From Roseicella frigidaeris (GTDB lineage: Bacteria > Pseudomonadota > Alphaproteobacteria > Acetobacterales > Acetobacteraceae), in the NCBI RefSeq assembly GCF_003258945.1, contig NZ_QLIX01000008.1, positions 1-64,000 on the forward strand: DNA of 64,000 nucleotides. The letters are read 5' to 3'. How positions within the stretch are numbered: position 1 is the first letter of the stretch; each line of letters starts with the position of its first letter. Shown here piece after piece: positions 18,468 through 26,455 of this stretch. Position numbers and translations under genes: made by a program. The notes below the pieces were generated by a model. It searched no databases, was not told the origin of the DNA, and saw nothing but the letters and a program-made list of their open reading frames with translations.

Positions 18468-19475
18468 ATGTCGCCCCTGCCCGAGACCATGACCTTCATC
18501 GACCACGGCGCCGGCGGCGCGCCGGAGGTGCTGGTGCCGAAGACCGGCCCGCTGCCGCGGCCCGGGCCGGACGAGGTCCTGATCCGGGTGCTGGCGACGG
18601 GGGTGAACCGGCCGGATGTGCAGCAGCGCAAGGGCCAGTATCCGCCGCCGCCGGGCGCGAGCCCGGTGATCGGCCTCGAGACCGCCGGCGAGGTGGTGGC
18701 GGCCGGGCCGGAGGCGGCGCCCTGGAAGCCCGGCGACAGGGTCGCGGCGCTGACCAATGGCGGCGCCTATGCCGAGTACTGCACCGCCCCGGCGGCGCAA
18801 TGCCTGCCCTGGCCGCGGGGCTTCGACGCCATCCGCGCCGCCGCGCTGCCGGAGACCTTCTTCACCGTCTGGGCGAATCTCTTCGGCCATGGCCGGCTGC
18901 AGCCCGGCGAGACGGCGCTGATCCATGGCGGCACCTCCGGCATCGGCGTCACCGCCATCCAGCTCGCCAAGGCCTTCGGGGCGCGGGTGATCGCCACCGC
19001 CGGCAGCGAGGAGAAGTGCCGCGCCTGCCGCGAGCTCGGCGCCGATGTCGCGGTGAACTACCGCACCGAGGATTTCGTCGAGGCGGTGAAGCGCGAGACC
19101 GGCGGCAAGCTCGCCGACGTGGTGCTCGACATGGTGGGCGCCGAGTATTTCGGCCGCAACCTGCGCTGCCTCGGCATGGATGGGCGGCTCGTCCTCATCG
19201 CCTTCCTCGGCGGCTTCGAGGCGGAGAAGGTCGATCTCCGCCCGATCATGCTGCGCCGCCTCGTCGTCACCGGCAGCACCATGCGGCCGCGGACCACGGC
19301 GCAGAAGGGCGAGATCGCCAGGGCGCTGCGCGAGAAGGTCTGGCCGCTGCTCGAGGCCGGCAAGGTGGCGCCGCCGATCGACAAGGTCTTCCCGCTGCGC
19401 GAGGCGGCGGCGGCGCACGCGCTGATGGAGAGCAGCCAGCATATCGGCAAGATCATGCTGCAGGTGGCGGACTGA
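18468..19475 (+). CDS. NAD(P)H-quinone oxidoreductase, PIG3-like (zinc-free MDR family)
   Basis: A 335-residue medium-chain reductase. N-terminal GroES-like part: MTFIDHGAGGAPEVLVP, GVNRPDVQQRKGQYPPPPGA, VIGLETAGEVVAAG. The Rossmann segment is ALIHGGTSGIGVTAIQLAKA, followed by NYRTEDFVEAVKRETGGK and DVVLDMVGAEYFGRNLRCL. Zinc ligands of alcohol dehydrogenases are absent, as expected for the quinone-oxidoreductase branch (TP53I3/PIG3-like). It reduces quinones or electrophiles with NADPH. The EamA transporter follows 11 bp later on the same strand. Confidence 0.9.
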   Translation: MSPLPETMTFIDHGAGGAPEVLVPKTGPLPRPGPDEVLIRVLATGVNRPDVQQRKGQYPPPPGASPVIGLETAGEVVAAGPEAAPWKPGDRVAALTNGGAYAEYCTAPAAQCLPWPRGFDAIRAAALPETFFTVWANLFGHGRLQPGETALIHGGTSGIGVTAIQLAKAFGARVIATAGSEEKCRACRELGADVAVNYRTEDFVEAVKRETGGKLADVVLDMVGAEYFGRNLRCLGMDGRLVLIAFLGGFEAEKVDLRPIMLRRLVVTGSTMRPRTTAQKGEIARALREKVWPLLEAGKVAPPIDKVFPLREAAAAHALMESSQHIGKIMLQVAD

Positions 19476-19486
19476 GGCAGCCGGGC

Positions 19487-20491
19487 ATGGCGTCCCTCCG
19501 GCATCGCCCCGCCATGCCGGCCGAGGCCCAGGGGGAGCCACTGGCCGGGGAGCCGCTGGCCAGGGAGCCACTGGCCAGGGCGCCGCTGGCCGGGGCGGCG
19601 CCGGTCGCCGCGCGCCCGGCGGCCGGGCGCGGCCTGGCCGCCGGCCTGCCCTATCTGGCCGTCTCCGTCTGCCTCTTCGGCGGCATCTGGCCGGTGACCA
19701 AGGCGGCGCTGGCCGAGGCGACGCCGCTCTGGTTCGCGGTGAACCGGGCCGGCCTGGCGGCGCTGGCCTCGGCGCTGCTGCTGACGCTGCTGCGGCGGCT
19801 GCGCTGGCCGGAGCGGCACGACCTCGTCAGCATCGCCGGCATCGGGCTGCTGCAGCTCGGCGCCTTCTTCGCGCTGACGCATCTGGCGCTGGAATGGGTG
19901 CCGGCGGGGCGCACCGCCATCCTCGCCAATGTCACGGTGTTCTGGCTGATCCCGCTCTCGGTCTGGCTGCTCGGCGACCGCGTCTCGCGGCGGCAATGGC
20001 TGGCGGTGCTGGTCGGGCTGCTCGGCGTGCTGGTGCTGATGCGGCCCTGGGACCTGCTGGGCCAGGGCCTCGGCGCGCTGCCGGGCTATGCCATGCTGCT
20101 GGTGGCGAGTCTCTGCTGGAGCCTCGCCATCCTCGTCACCCGGCGCTTCCCGCCGCAGCGCCCGGTGCTGGAGCTGCTGCCCTGGTGCTTCGCCGTTGGC
20201 ACCGCGCTGCTGCTGCCGCTGGCGCTCTGGCGGGAGCCGGGGGGCGGCATCGGCCCCGGCGCCTGGCCGCATGCCGCCTTCGTCGGCGCCGTCGCGGCGC
20301 CGATCGGCACCTGGGCGACCGTGGAGGCGGGGCGCCGCCTGTCGGGCATCATGGCCTCGGTCGGATTCCTGGCCGTGCCGGCGCTCGGCGTCGCGCTCTC
20401 GAATCTCTGGCTTGGCGAGAGGCTGGGCTGGGACGTCCTGGCCGGCGGGCTGCTGATCGGCGCGAGCGTCCTGTGCGCGGCCCGCGGGTGA
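19487..20491 (+). CDS. EamA/DMT-family transporter (10 helices)
   Basis: A 334-residue inner-membrane exporter of the drug/metabolite superfamily. Ten hydrophobic segments form two EamA repeats; the first begins YLAVSVCLFGGIWPVTKAAL and the second GYAMLLVASLCWSLAILVTR. The conserved WVPAGRTAILANVTVFWLIP lies in repeat one. The N-terminal 40 residues are odd, with a four-unit PLAGE/PLARE/PLARA/PLAGA repeat encoded by a 15-bp minisatellite. ATG at 19487 includes this repeat; the next ATG at 19514 also lies before it. Substrate unknown; often amino acids or small metabolites. Confidence 0.87.
   Translation: MASLRHRPAMPAEAQGEPLAGEPLAREPLARAPLAGAAPVAARPAAGRGLAAGLPYLAVSVCLFGGIWPVTKAALAEATPLWFAVNRAGLAALASALLLTLLRRLRWPERHDLVSIAGIGLLQLGAFFALTHLALEWVPAGRTAILANVTVFWLIPLSVWLLGDRVSRRQWLAVLVGLLGVLVLMRPWDLLGQGLGALPGYAMLLVASLCWSLAILVTRRFPPQRPVLELLPWCFAVGTALLLPLALWREPGGGIGPGAWPHAAFVGAVAAPIGTWATVEAGRRLSGIMASVGFLAVPALGVALSNLWLGERLGWDVLAGGLLIGASVLCAARG
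19536..19596 (+). repeat. Coding 15-bp minisatellite (4 units)
   Basis: Four tandem near-identical 15-bp units of the form gagccactggccggg / gagccgctggccagg / gagccactggccagg / gcgccgctggccggg encode PLAGE, PLARE, PLARA and PLAGA near the N-terminus of the EamA transporter. Units differ at only one to three bases. Copy number is a multiple of 15 bp, so changes would keep the frame. Unit boundaries are approximate by a few bases. Confidence 0.75.
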
Positions 20492-20531
20492 GGCGGCGCG
20501 GCGCCGGCCGCAGCGGGGAGGGTGTGCAGGG

Positions 20532-21293
20532 ATGCGGCTGAATGCGGTCGAGGCGGGGGAGGGGGCGCCGCTCGTGCTGCTGCACGGGCTCTTCGGCGCC
20601 GCGGGCAATTGGGGCAGCCTCCAGCGCAGGCTGGCGGCGCGGCGGCGGGTGATCGCCCTCGACCTGCGCAATCACGGCGCCTCTGGGCGCGCGGCGGCCA
20701 TGGATTATCCCGCCCTGGCGGAGGATGTCGCGGAGACGCTGGCGGCCCTCGGCGCCGCACCCGCCGCCGTGCTCGGCCATTCCATGGGCGGGAAGGTGGC
20801 GATGGCGCTCGCCCTGACCCGGCCGGCGCTGGTCGGCCGGCTGGTCGTCGCCGATATCGCGCCCGTCGCCTATCCGCCGGCGCTGCGCGCCTATGTCGCG
20901 GCGATGCAGGCGGTGCCGCTGCATCCCGGCCTGACCCGGCGAGAGGCGGATGCGGCGCTGGCGCCGGCCGTGCCGGAGGCCGGCATCCGCGCCTTCCTGC
21001 TGCAGAATCTCCGCCTCGGCGAGGGCGGCCCGCACTGGCGCCTCGGCCTCGCCGAGATCGCCGCGGCCATGCCGGCGATCGAGGGGTTCCCCGAGCTCCC
21101 CGGCCGCTACGACGGGCCGGTGCTGGTGCTGCGCGGCGAGCGCTCCCCCTATGTGCGGCCGGAACACGAGGCCCGGTTCCGGGCGCTCTTCCCCGCCGCT
21201 GCCTTCGCCACCGTGCCCGCTGCCGGGCATTGGGTGCATGCCGAGAACCCGGAGGGCTTCCTGGCCCTGGTCGAGCCCTTCCTCGGCGGTTGA
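20532..21293 (+). CDS. Alpha/beta-fold hydrolase (YbfF-like esterase)
   Basis: A 253-residue cytosolic alpha/beta hydrolase. The oxyanion region LVLLHGLFGAAGNWGSLQRR and IALDLRNHGAS match the YbfF/ABHD11 group. The nucleophile elbow is GHSMGGK and the catalytic His lies in AAGHWVHAENPEGF. YbfF-type enzymes hydrolyse acyl-thioesters such as palmitoyl-CoA or short esters. ATG at 20532 follows ggggagggtgtgcaggg, about 40 bp after the EamA gene on the same strand. It converges on the phosphoesterase gene with only 10 bp between stops. Confidence 0.87.
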   Translation: MRLNAVEAGEGAPLVLLHGLFGAAGNWGSLQRRLAARRRVIALDLRNHGASGRAAAMDYPALAEDVAETLAALGAAPAAVLGHSMGGKVAMALALTRPALVGRLVVADIAPVAYPPALRAYVAAMQAVPLHPGLTRREADAALAPAVPEAGIRAFLLQNLRLGEGGPHWRLGLAEIAAAMPAIEGFPELPGRYDGPVLVLRGERSPYVRPEHEARFRALFPAAAFATVPAAGHWVHAENPEGFLALVEPFLGG

Positions 21294-21303
21294 GGCGCGG
21301 TCG

Positions 21304-22266
21304 TCAGGCCGCCGGGCCGCCGAGCTCGACCAGCGTCAGCTCGGGCGGCATGCCGAGCCGCACCGGCAGCATGGAGTTGCCGAGGCCGCCGGAGACGACG
21401 AGGTGCCGCCCCGCCTCCTCGATGGCGCCATAGGCGTAGCGGTTGCCGAAGCGGCTGGGCACCACCGGGGAATAGCCGCCGATCCGCACCTGGCCGCCAT
21501 GGGTGTGGCCCGAGAGGGTCACCGCCACCCGCGCCGGCACCTGCGGGAAGATGTCGGGCTCATGCGCCAGCAGGATGGCCGGCGCGTCGTCGGTGAAGGC
21601 GGCGAGCGTCGCCTCCAAGTCGTCGGCGCCGCGATAGGCGCCACGCCGCGCCCGGTAGGCCCATTGGCTGCCGAGGCCGCCGAGCCAGACCGGCCGGCCG
21701 CGATGCAGCAGCCGCCGCGCCGCGTTGTGCAGCACCGGCAGGCCGGCGGCGGCGAAATCCTCCGCCGCTTCGGGCAGCCCCGCCCCGCCGGCCTGGGTCG
21801 CCGCATCCTCCCACCAGTCATGGTTGCCGAGGATGGCATGCACGCCGAGGGGCGCGCGCAGCCCGGCCAGCACCTCGGCCACGGCGCGGAAGCCCGGCCG
21901 GTTGGGGGTGAAGCGGTGATCGGCCAGGTAGTCGCCGAGCAGCACGACGAGGTCCGGCCGCAGCGCATTGGTCGTCGCCACGATCCGCGCCAGCCGTTCG
22001 AGCGTCGCCTGCGGCCCGCCGCAATGCGGATCGGCGATCAGGGCGATGCTGAGCGGCAGGTCCGCCGGCCAGCTCGCGGGGGCCAGCCGGTGCCGCACCA
22101 GGCGCAGCGCCGGGCCGGGTTCGGGGCGGAGGACGAAGCCGCCGAAGCCGCCGAGACCGGTGCCCGCCGCGCCCGCGCCGCGCAGCACGGCGCGGCGCCG
22201 CAAGCGCGTCCGCCAGCCAGGCCGCGCCTCTCCCCCGCGGGCCAGGGCCATCGCATCACCGTCCAT
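21304..22266 (-). CDS. Metallophosphoesterase (YkuE-like)
   Basis: A 320-residue calcineurin-like phosphoesterase. An N-terminal Arg-rich segment with RRRAVLRGAGAAGTGLGGFG looks like a Tat signal, so it probably acts outside the cytoplasm. The metal site motifs are present in order: ALIADPHCGGPQ, VVLLGDYLADH, ILGNHDWWED and SGHTHGGQVRIGG. YkuE-type enzymes are implicated in hydrolysis of phospholipid-linked phosphates such as UDP-diacylglucosamine-like lipids. The start is the ATG at 22266; one at 22251 (MALARGG) is an alternative. Confidence 0.88.
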   Translation of the reverse strand: MDGDAMALARGGEARPGWRTRLRRRAVLRGAGAAGTGLGGFGGFVLRPEPGPALRLVRHRLAPASWPADLPLSIALIADPHCGGPQATLERLARIVATTNALRPDLVVLLGDYLADHRFTPNRPGFRAVAEVLAGLRAPLGVHAILGNHDWWEDAATQAGGAGLPEAAEDFAAAGLPVLHNAARRLLHRGRPVWLGGLGSQWAYRARRGAYRGADDLEATLAAFTDDAPAILLAHEPDIFPQVPARVAVTLSGHTHGGQVRIGGYSPVVPSRFGNRYAYGAIEEAGRHLVVSGGLGNSMLPVRLGMPPELTLVELGGPAA

Positions 22267-22686
22267 CTCAGTCCCCGTCTACTCGTCCCGACCCTGGCCG
22301 ACCTTGGCCCAAGCCTCGCCTGGCGCGCGCCGGCTGCGCGACGCGCGGGCCAGGCCGCGCCCCTGAGGTGTCCTCCCCTGGGCCGTCTCCGTGTGGATTG
22401 GTGCGAGTCCGGCCGCAATCCGGGCCGCCGGACGCCCGATCGGGCCCTTCCCCCAGTCTGCGCCGCGAGATGCTGCCGAACCCCGAATCACCGGGCCGCA
22501 GGCCGCCTCCCCGGCGCCCGGGACGCGGTGGCTTCTTACACAAGCCCTCACGTCGGCGCTACCGGAAGCCGGCATCGCCGCATCGCCCCGGCGCCGGGAA
22601 GGGATGCCGACGCCGCATGGCGGCGCCGGCGCCAAGGGAACCGCCAATGGGGGCCGTTGATGGGTCACCATCAACCGCCGTTGGAA
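22267..22686. other. Intergenic region without a gene, containing repeat family 2 copy b
   Basis: About 420 bp between the phosphoesterase start and the stop of the next receptor gene. I see no convincing gene: the open frames here lack family motifs and follow GC-rich composition. The right-hand 110 bp are a family 2 repeat. The left part should hold the phosphoesterase promoter; no clear -35/-10 stands out. Confidence 0.6.
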
Positions 22687-22689
22687 TCA
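22575..22689. repeat. Dispersed repeat family 2, copy b
   Basis: Core block ggcgccaagggaaccgcc, then a perfect 8-bp hairpin GTTGATGG (22656-22663) / GTCA / CCATCAAC (22668-22675), then ccgccgttggaatcagg. The tca at 22687-22689 is the stop codon of the receptor gene to the right. An additional G/C-rich palindromic stretch (ggcatcgccgc ... gatgccgacgc) lies at 22575-22620. Compared with copies a and c, both arms of the hairpin changed together. Confidence 0.75.
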
Positions 22690-23931
22690 GGCCAGCGGGC
22701 AGCCGCCCTCGGCGAGCGGCCGGAAGGCCTCCTCCGGCGGGGTGGTGGCGACCAGGCGGTAGTAATCGAAGGGCGCCTTCGACTCCTCCGGCCGCTTCAC
22801 CTCGAACAGATAGGCCGGGTGCAGCTTGCGCCCGTCCTTGCGGATGCTGCCCTGGCCGAAGCAGTCGTCGTCGGTCGGCATCGCCTTCATCGCCGCCACC
22901 GTCTCCTGCCCGCTCTCCTTCGCCCGCGCCGCGCCCATGGCGGCGCAGGTCTTCAGGTAGTGCAGCGTCGCGGCATAGCCGCCGGCATTCATCTGGTTCG
23001 GACAGGCGCCGCCGGTGCGCTCCCTCACCCGGCCCCAGAAGGCGCGGGTGCGGTCGTTCAGGTCCCAGTAGAAGCTCTCGGTCAGGCGCAGCCCCTGCGC
23101 CACCGGCAGGCCCATGGTGTGGATGTCCGTGAGGTAGGCGAGCATCAGCGCGATCTTCATGCCGCGCTTCGGCAGGCCGAATTCCTGCGCCTGCTTCACC
23201 GCGTTCACCGTGTCGTTGCCGGCATTGGCGAGGCCGAGCACCTTCGCCCCGCTCGCCTGCGCCTGCAGCAGCAGGGCGGAGAAATCCGTGGTCTGCGGGA
23301 AGGGGTAGCGGACCGCGCCCAGCACCTTGCCGCCCGCCGCCTCGATGAAGCCGCGCGCCTCGCGCTCGATGGTATGGCCGAAGGCGTAGTCGGCGGTGAT
23401 GAAGAACCAGGCGGTCCCGCCATCCTTCACCATCGCCGTGCTCGTCGCCTTCGAGAGCATGTAGGTGTCGTAGGTCCACTGCACCGTGTTGGGCGAGCAT
23501 TGCGCGCCGGTCAGCGCCGCGGTGGAGGCGCCGGAGGCAAGGAAGACCTTGTTCTTCTCCCGCGCGACGCCCGAGACCGCGAGCCCGACGGCGGAGTTGT
23601 TGACATCGACCACCGCATCGACCTCGCGCTGGTCGAACCACTGCCGCACGGTGTTGGCGCCGATATCGGTCTTGTTCTGGTGGTCGGCCTGCAGCAGCTC
23701 GACGCGCAGGCCGGGATGCGCCGCCATCGCCTCGGCCACGGCCTGCTGCACGCAGGCGAGGGTGGTCGGGCCGGACCAGTCGCGATAGGGGCCGGAGAAA
23801 TCGGAGAGCACGCCGAGGCGGATCACCGGCGCCTGGCCCTGGGCTTGGCTCTGGCCCTGGGCGCGGCCGAGCGGCAGGGCGAGGCCGGCGGCGGCCGTGG
23901 CCAGGCCGCGGCGGGTGATGGCATGGGTCAT
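22687..23931 (-). CDS. ABC transporter substrate-binding protein, urea/amide (LivJ-like) type
   Basis: A 414-residue periplasmic receptor with leader MTHAITRRGLATAAAGLALP, followed by an unusual Gln-rich linker (GQSQAQGQAP). Peripla_BP_6 fold: VIRLGVLSDFSGPYRDWSG, LLQADHQNKTDIGANTVRQW, VVDVNNSAVGLAVSGVAREK and FFITADYAFGHTIEREA. The pattern NSAVGLAV and ADYAFGHT is typical of receptors near aromatic or amide catabolism, but the ligand is not determinable here. No transporter partners adjoin. Its stop codon lies in repeat family 2 and its upstream region contains repeat family 1 copy B. Confidence 0.89.
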   Translation of the reverse strand: MTHAITRRGLATAAAGLALPLGRAQGQSQAQGQAPVIRLGVLSDFSGPYRDWSGPTTLACVQQAVAEAMAAHPGLRVELLQADHQNKTDIGANTVRQWFDQREVDAVVDVNNSAVGLAVSGVAREKNKVFLASGASTAALTGAQCSPNTVQWTYDTYMLSKATSTAMVKDGGTAWFFITADYAFGHTIEREARGFIEAAGGKVLGAVRYPFPQTTDFSALLLQAQASGAKVLGLANAGNDTVNAVKQAQEFGLPKRGMKIALMLAYLTDIHTMGLPVAQGLRLTESFYWDLNDRTRAFWGRVRERTGGACPNQMNAGGYAATLHYLKTCAAMGAARAKESGQETVAAMKAMPTDDDCFGQGSIRKDGRKLHPAYLFEVKRPEESKAPFDYYRLVATTPPEEAFRPLAEGGCPLA

Positions 23932-24043
23932 GGAGGACGCTCCCGGTTTGGTGGCTCGTTGCGGCGCCAGCATGCGCGTGCCGCACGGTCCTGGGAACCG
24001 GCTCCCGCGACCCTCCCCTGGCCGGAGGGGCCGCTGCGTCCCG

Positions 24044-24201
24044 TTTGGTCGCGTGGGTCACGCCTTCGGTGAGGCCACTTCAAGCGATCACGCTCCAGGG
24101 CACGTCCCCTGAACACCGGTTCAGGACAAGTGCCCTAGACTATTGTTTTCAGAGCATCTTCGCCCGATCAGGGGAGTCCCCCTGATCGGGATCTGCTCTA
24201 G
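24044..24201 (+). repeat. Dispersed repeat family 1, copy B
   Basis: Three modules are visible. 24044-24095 (tttggtcgcgtgggtcacgc, ttcggtgag) matches the outer module seen reversed beside copies C and D. Hairpin 1 pairs GGGCACGTCCCCTGAAC (24098-24114) with GGTTCAGGACAAGTGCCC (24118-24135). The linker actattgttttcagagcatcttc follows. Hairpin 2 is perfect, CCCGATCAGGGG (24163-24174) / AGTC / CCCCTGATCGGG (24179-24190), ending tctgctctag at 24201. Here it lies between divergent genes, so it is not simply a terminator of an upstream gene. Confidence 0.85.
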
Positions 24202-24239
24202 GATGGACTGCCGGGCGGACCATGGGGTGAGGGCGGCGC

Positions 24240-25661
24240 GTGCGGCTCGATTGGACGGCGCTGGCATTGGGGCAGGGGCTGCCGGCGCCGGGCGCGGCGG
24301 TGGTGATCGAGGGCGCCGCCTTCACCCTGCCAGGCACCCCGCCCGGCTATGCGCTGCTGCTGCCCGAGGCCGGCTGCTGCGGCGCCTGCCCGCCCGACCC
24401 GGCGATGACGGTGGAGGTCCTGGGCGTCGCCGGCCGGCCCGGCGCCGGGCCGCAGCGCGTCCGCGGGACCTGGCAGGCGCTGCCGGCCGACGATTCGGCC
24501 GGCTGGCGCTGGCAGCTTCGGGAGGCGCGGTGGGAGCCGGCCGCCGCCGGCACGCCCCCGGACCCCTGGCTGCCGGGCCCCTGGCTGCGGCGGCGGGCCC
24601 TGCTGGCGGCCGGGCCGCTGCTCTGCGCCGCCGCCGGCGGCTGCGCCAGGGGCGAGGCGCCGCCCTCCGCCGCGGCGCAGGCGCTGCTCGCCAGCGCCGC
24701 GCCCATGGACCTGCACAGCCATGCCGGCCGTGTGATCCTCGGCCGCAACCGGCCACGGCCGACCGAGCCGCTGGCGGGGCCGATGCGCGAGGGCGGCATG
24801 CGGCTCGTCGCGCTGGCCATGGTGGCCGACACGCCGACCACCATGGTGACGCCGGAGCGGCGGATCGAGGCCTACCGCACGCCTCTGCCGGGCGAGCTCC
24901 GCGCCCATGCCGAGGCCGCCTTCGCCCGCCTCGCCGGGCTGGTCGCGGAGCAGGGTCTCGCCGTGGTGACGGACCAGGCCGGGCTGCGCGCCGCCCGCCA
25001 GCCTGGGGCCGGCCCCGCCGTGATCGTCGCCTCGGAGGGCGCCGACTGGCTGGAGGGCGAGGAGGCGCGGCTGGACGCCGCCATCCAGGCGCACCGCCTG
25101 CGGCATCTCCAGCTCGTGCATTACCGCGTCAACGAGCTCGGCGACATCCAGACCGCGGCGCCGGTGCATGGCGGGCTGACCGAGTTCGGCGCGGCGGTCG
25201 TGCGCCGCTGCAACCGGCTCGGCGTGGTGGTCGATGTCGCGCATGGCACCTATTGGCTCACCCAGCGCGCCGCCGAGGTGACGACGCGGCCGCTGGTGCT
25301 GTCGCACACCGCGCTTTCGGCGCGCCCCTCCCTGCGCAGCCGCTGGATCACGCCCGAGCATGCGCGGCTGGTGGCCGGGACCGGCGGGGTGATCGGCGTC
25401 TGGCCGCTGACCGGGCCGGAGGCGCCGACGCTCCGTGCCTATGCCGCCAGCATCGCCCGCATGGTGGATGCGGTCGGCATCGCCCATGTCGGCATCGGCA
25501 GCGACATGCTGGGGCTGCTCGGCACCCCGGCCTATGGCGATTACCGCGAGACGCCGGCGCTGGCCGCGGCGCTGCTGGCGCAGGGCTTCGCCCCGGATGA
25601 GGCGGCGCTGCTGCTGGGCGGCAATTACGCCCGGGTGCTGGAGGCGGTGCTGCCGGGCTGA
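24240..25661 (+). CDS. Membrane dipeptidase (renal dipeptidase family) with extra N-terminal domain and internal lipoprotein signal
   Basis: A 473-residue protein. Residues 155-473 are a peptidase family M19 barrel: MDLHSHAGR, VIVASEGADWLEGE, LQLVHYRVNELGD, VVVDVAHGT, PLVLSHTALSARP, HVGIGSDMLG, and NYARVLEAVLPG at the end. Before it, residues 1-100 form a separate small domain (VVIEGAAFTLPGTPPGYALL and a CCGAC cluster at 46-50), perhaps DUF3299-like. Between them, residues 116-135 (LRRRALLAAGPLLCAAAGGC) look exactly like a Tat/lipoprotein signal ending in a lipobox Cys. No ATG, GTG or TTG sits just before that signal, so it appears to be a true fusion. Start is GTG at 24240. Repeat copy B is immediately upstream. 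Confidence 0.82.
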   Translation: MRLDWTALALGQGLPAPGAAVVIEGAAFTLPGTPPGYALLLPEAGCCGACPPDPAMTVEVLGVAGRPGAGPQRVRGTWQALPADDSAGWRWQLREARWEPAAAGTPPDPWLPGPWLRRRALLAAGPLLCAAAGGCARGEAPPSAAAQALLASAAPMDLHSHAGRVILGRNRPRPTEPLAGPMREGGMRLVALAMVADTPTTMVTPERRIEAYRTPLPGELRAHAEAAFARLAGLVAEQGLAVVTDQAGLRAARQPGAGPAVIVASEGADWLEGEEARLDAAIQAHRLRHLQLVHYRVNELGDIQTAAPVHGGLTEFGAAVVRRCNRLGVVVDVAHGTYWLTQRAAEVTTRPLVLSHTALSARPSLRSRWITPEHARLVAGTGGVIGVWPLTGPEAPTLRAYAASIARMVDAVGIAHVGIGSDMLGLLGTPAYGDYRETPALAAALLAQGFAPDEAALLLGGNYARVLEAVLPG

Positions 25662-25679
25662 GGCCGCGCCAGGTGGCGC

Positions 25680-25756
25680 GTAGCCAGGGTTGCGGAGCAA
25701 ACCACCCGGCGACGGAGGGGCCGTTGATGGGTCGCCCGCAACGGCCGTTCGTATTA
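25680..25756. repeat. Dispersed repeat family 2, copy c
   Basis: Most divergent copy. It keeps gaggggccgttgatgggtc and forms a perfect 8-bp outer stem GGCCGTTG (25719-25726) / CAACGGCC (25739-25746), with an inner GGG/CCC. It fills the convergent gap between the dipeptidase and alkA genes, and like copies a and b it ends at the stop codon of a minus-strand gene (here TAA). Confidence 0.65.
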
Positions 25757-26455
25757 TTGCGGCTTGAAGGCGCTGCGCTTGGCGGCATCGGCGATGCGCC
25801 AGAGATACCAGGCGGCGATGCTGCGCCAGGGCGCCCAGGCCTCGCCGATCGCCGCCAGCTCCTTCGGCTTCGGCTGGGTCTCGAGTCCCGCCGCCACCTT
25901 CCAGCCCTCGCGCACCCCGAAATCGTCGACCGGCAGGATGTCCGGCCGGCCGAGGGTGAAGATCAGCAGCATCTCCACCGTCCAGCGGCCGACGCCGCGG
26001 ATGGCGACCAGCCGCTCGATCAGCGCCGCATCCGAAAGCTGGGCGCAGCCCGCCCGCACCGGCACCAGCCCGCCGGCGGATTTCTCGGCGATGTCGCGGA
26101 TGGCGGCGACCTTGGATTGCGAGAAGCCGCAGCCGCGCAGCGCCGCCGCATCGGTCGCCAGCACCGCCTCGGGCGGCGGGAAACCCTGCCCCGGATAGAG
26201 GGCGATGAAGCGGCCGAGGATCGCCTCGGCGGCGCGGCCATGCACCTGCTGATGCGCGATGGCGCGCACCAGCGCCTCGTAGGGCTCGCGCTCCACCGCG
26301 ACCAGGGTGCAGGCGCCGATCCGCTTCATCCAGGGCTTCAGCCGCGGGTCCTTGCGCAGGTGCCGCTCCGCCTTCGCCCAAGGACCGGGCGCCCGAGGAG
26401 TGGGAGTCGGGCCGGGCCTCGCCGGCGCCGCGCCGGTGCCGACGATCTCGACCAT
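25754..26455 (-). CDS. alkA: DNA-3-methyladenine glycosylase II
   Basis: A 233-residue HhH-GPD glycosylase that excises alkylated purines. Features: LVRAIAHQQVHGRAAEAILGR, the helix-hairpin-helix segment RLVAIRGVGRWTVEMLLIF, and the catalytic Asp in DILPVDDFGVREGW. The ending YLWRIAD fits bacterial AlkA/MAG proteins; the N-terminal AlkA-N domain is absent, as in short alphaproteobacterial forms. The ATG at 26455 overlaps the upstream Bug receptor stop as TGATG, so the two are translationally coupled, an odd pairing of repair and transport. The Pro-rich N-terminal 25 residues are probably flexible. Confidence 0.9.
   Translation of the reverse strand: MVEIVGTGAAPARPGPTPTPRAPGPWAKAERHLRKDPRLKPWMKRIGACTLVAVEREPYEALVRAIAHQQVHGRAAEAILGRFIALYPGQGFPPPEAVLATDAAALRGCGFSQSKVAAIRDIAEKSAGGLVPVRAGCAQLSDAALIERLVAIRGVGRWTVEMLLIFTLGRPDILPVDDFGVREGWKVAAGLETQPKPKELAAIGEAWAPWRSIAAWYLWRIADAAKRSAFKPQ

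Noticed and set aside
24143-24240. Open frame beginning MFSEHLRPIRG within repeat copy B, and a similar one (MFSEHLHPLQG) in copy E
   Set aside because: Both start at a TTG inside the repeat linker (ttgttttcagagcat) and merely translate the repeat; true starts with RBS lie downstream.
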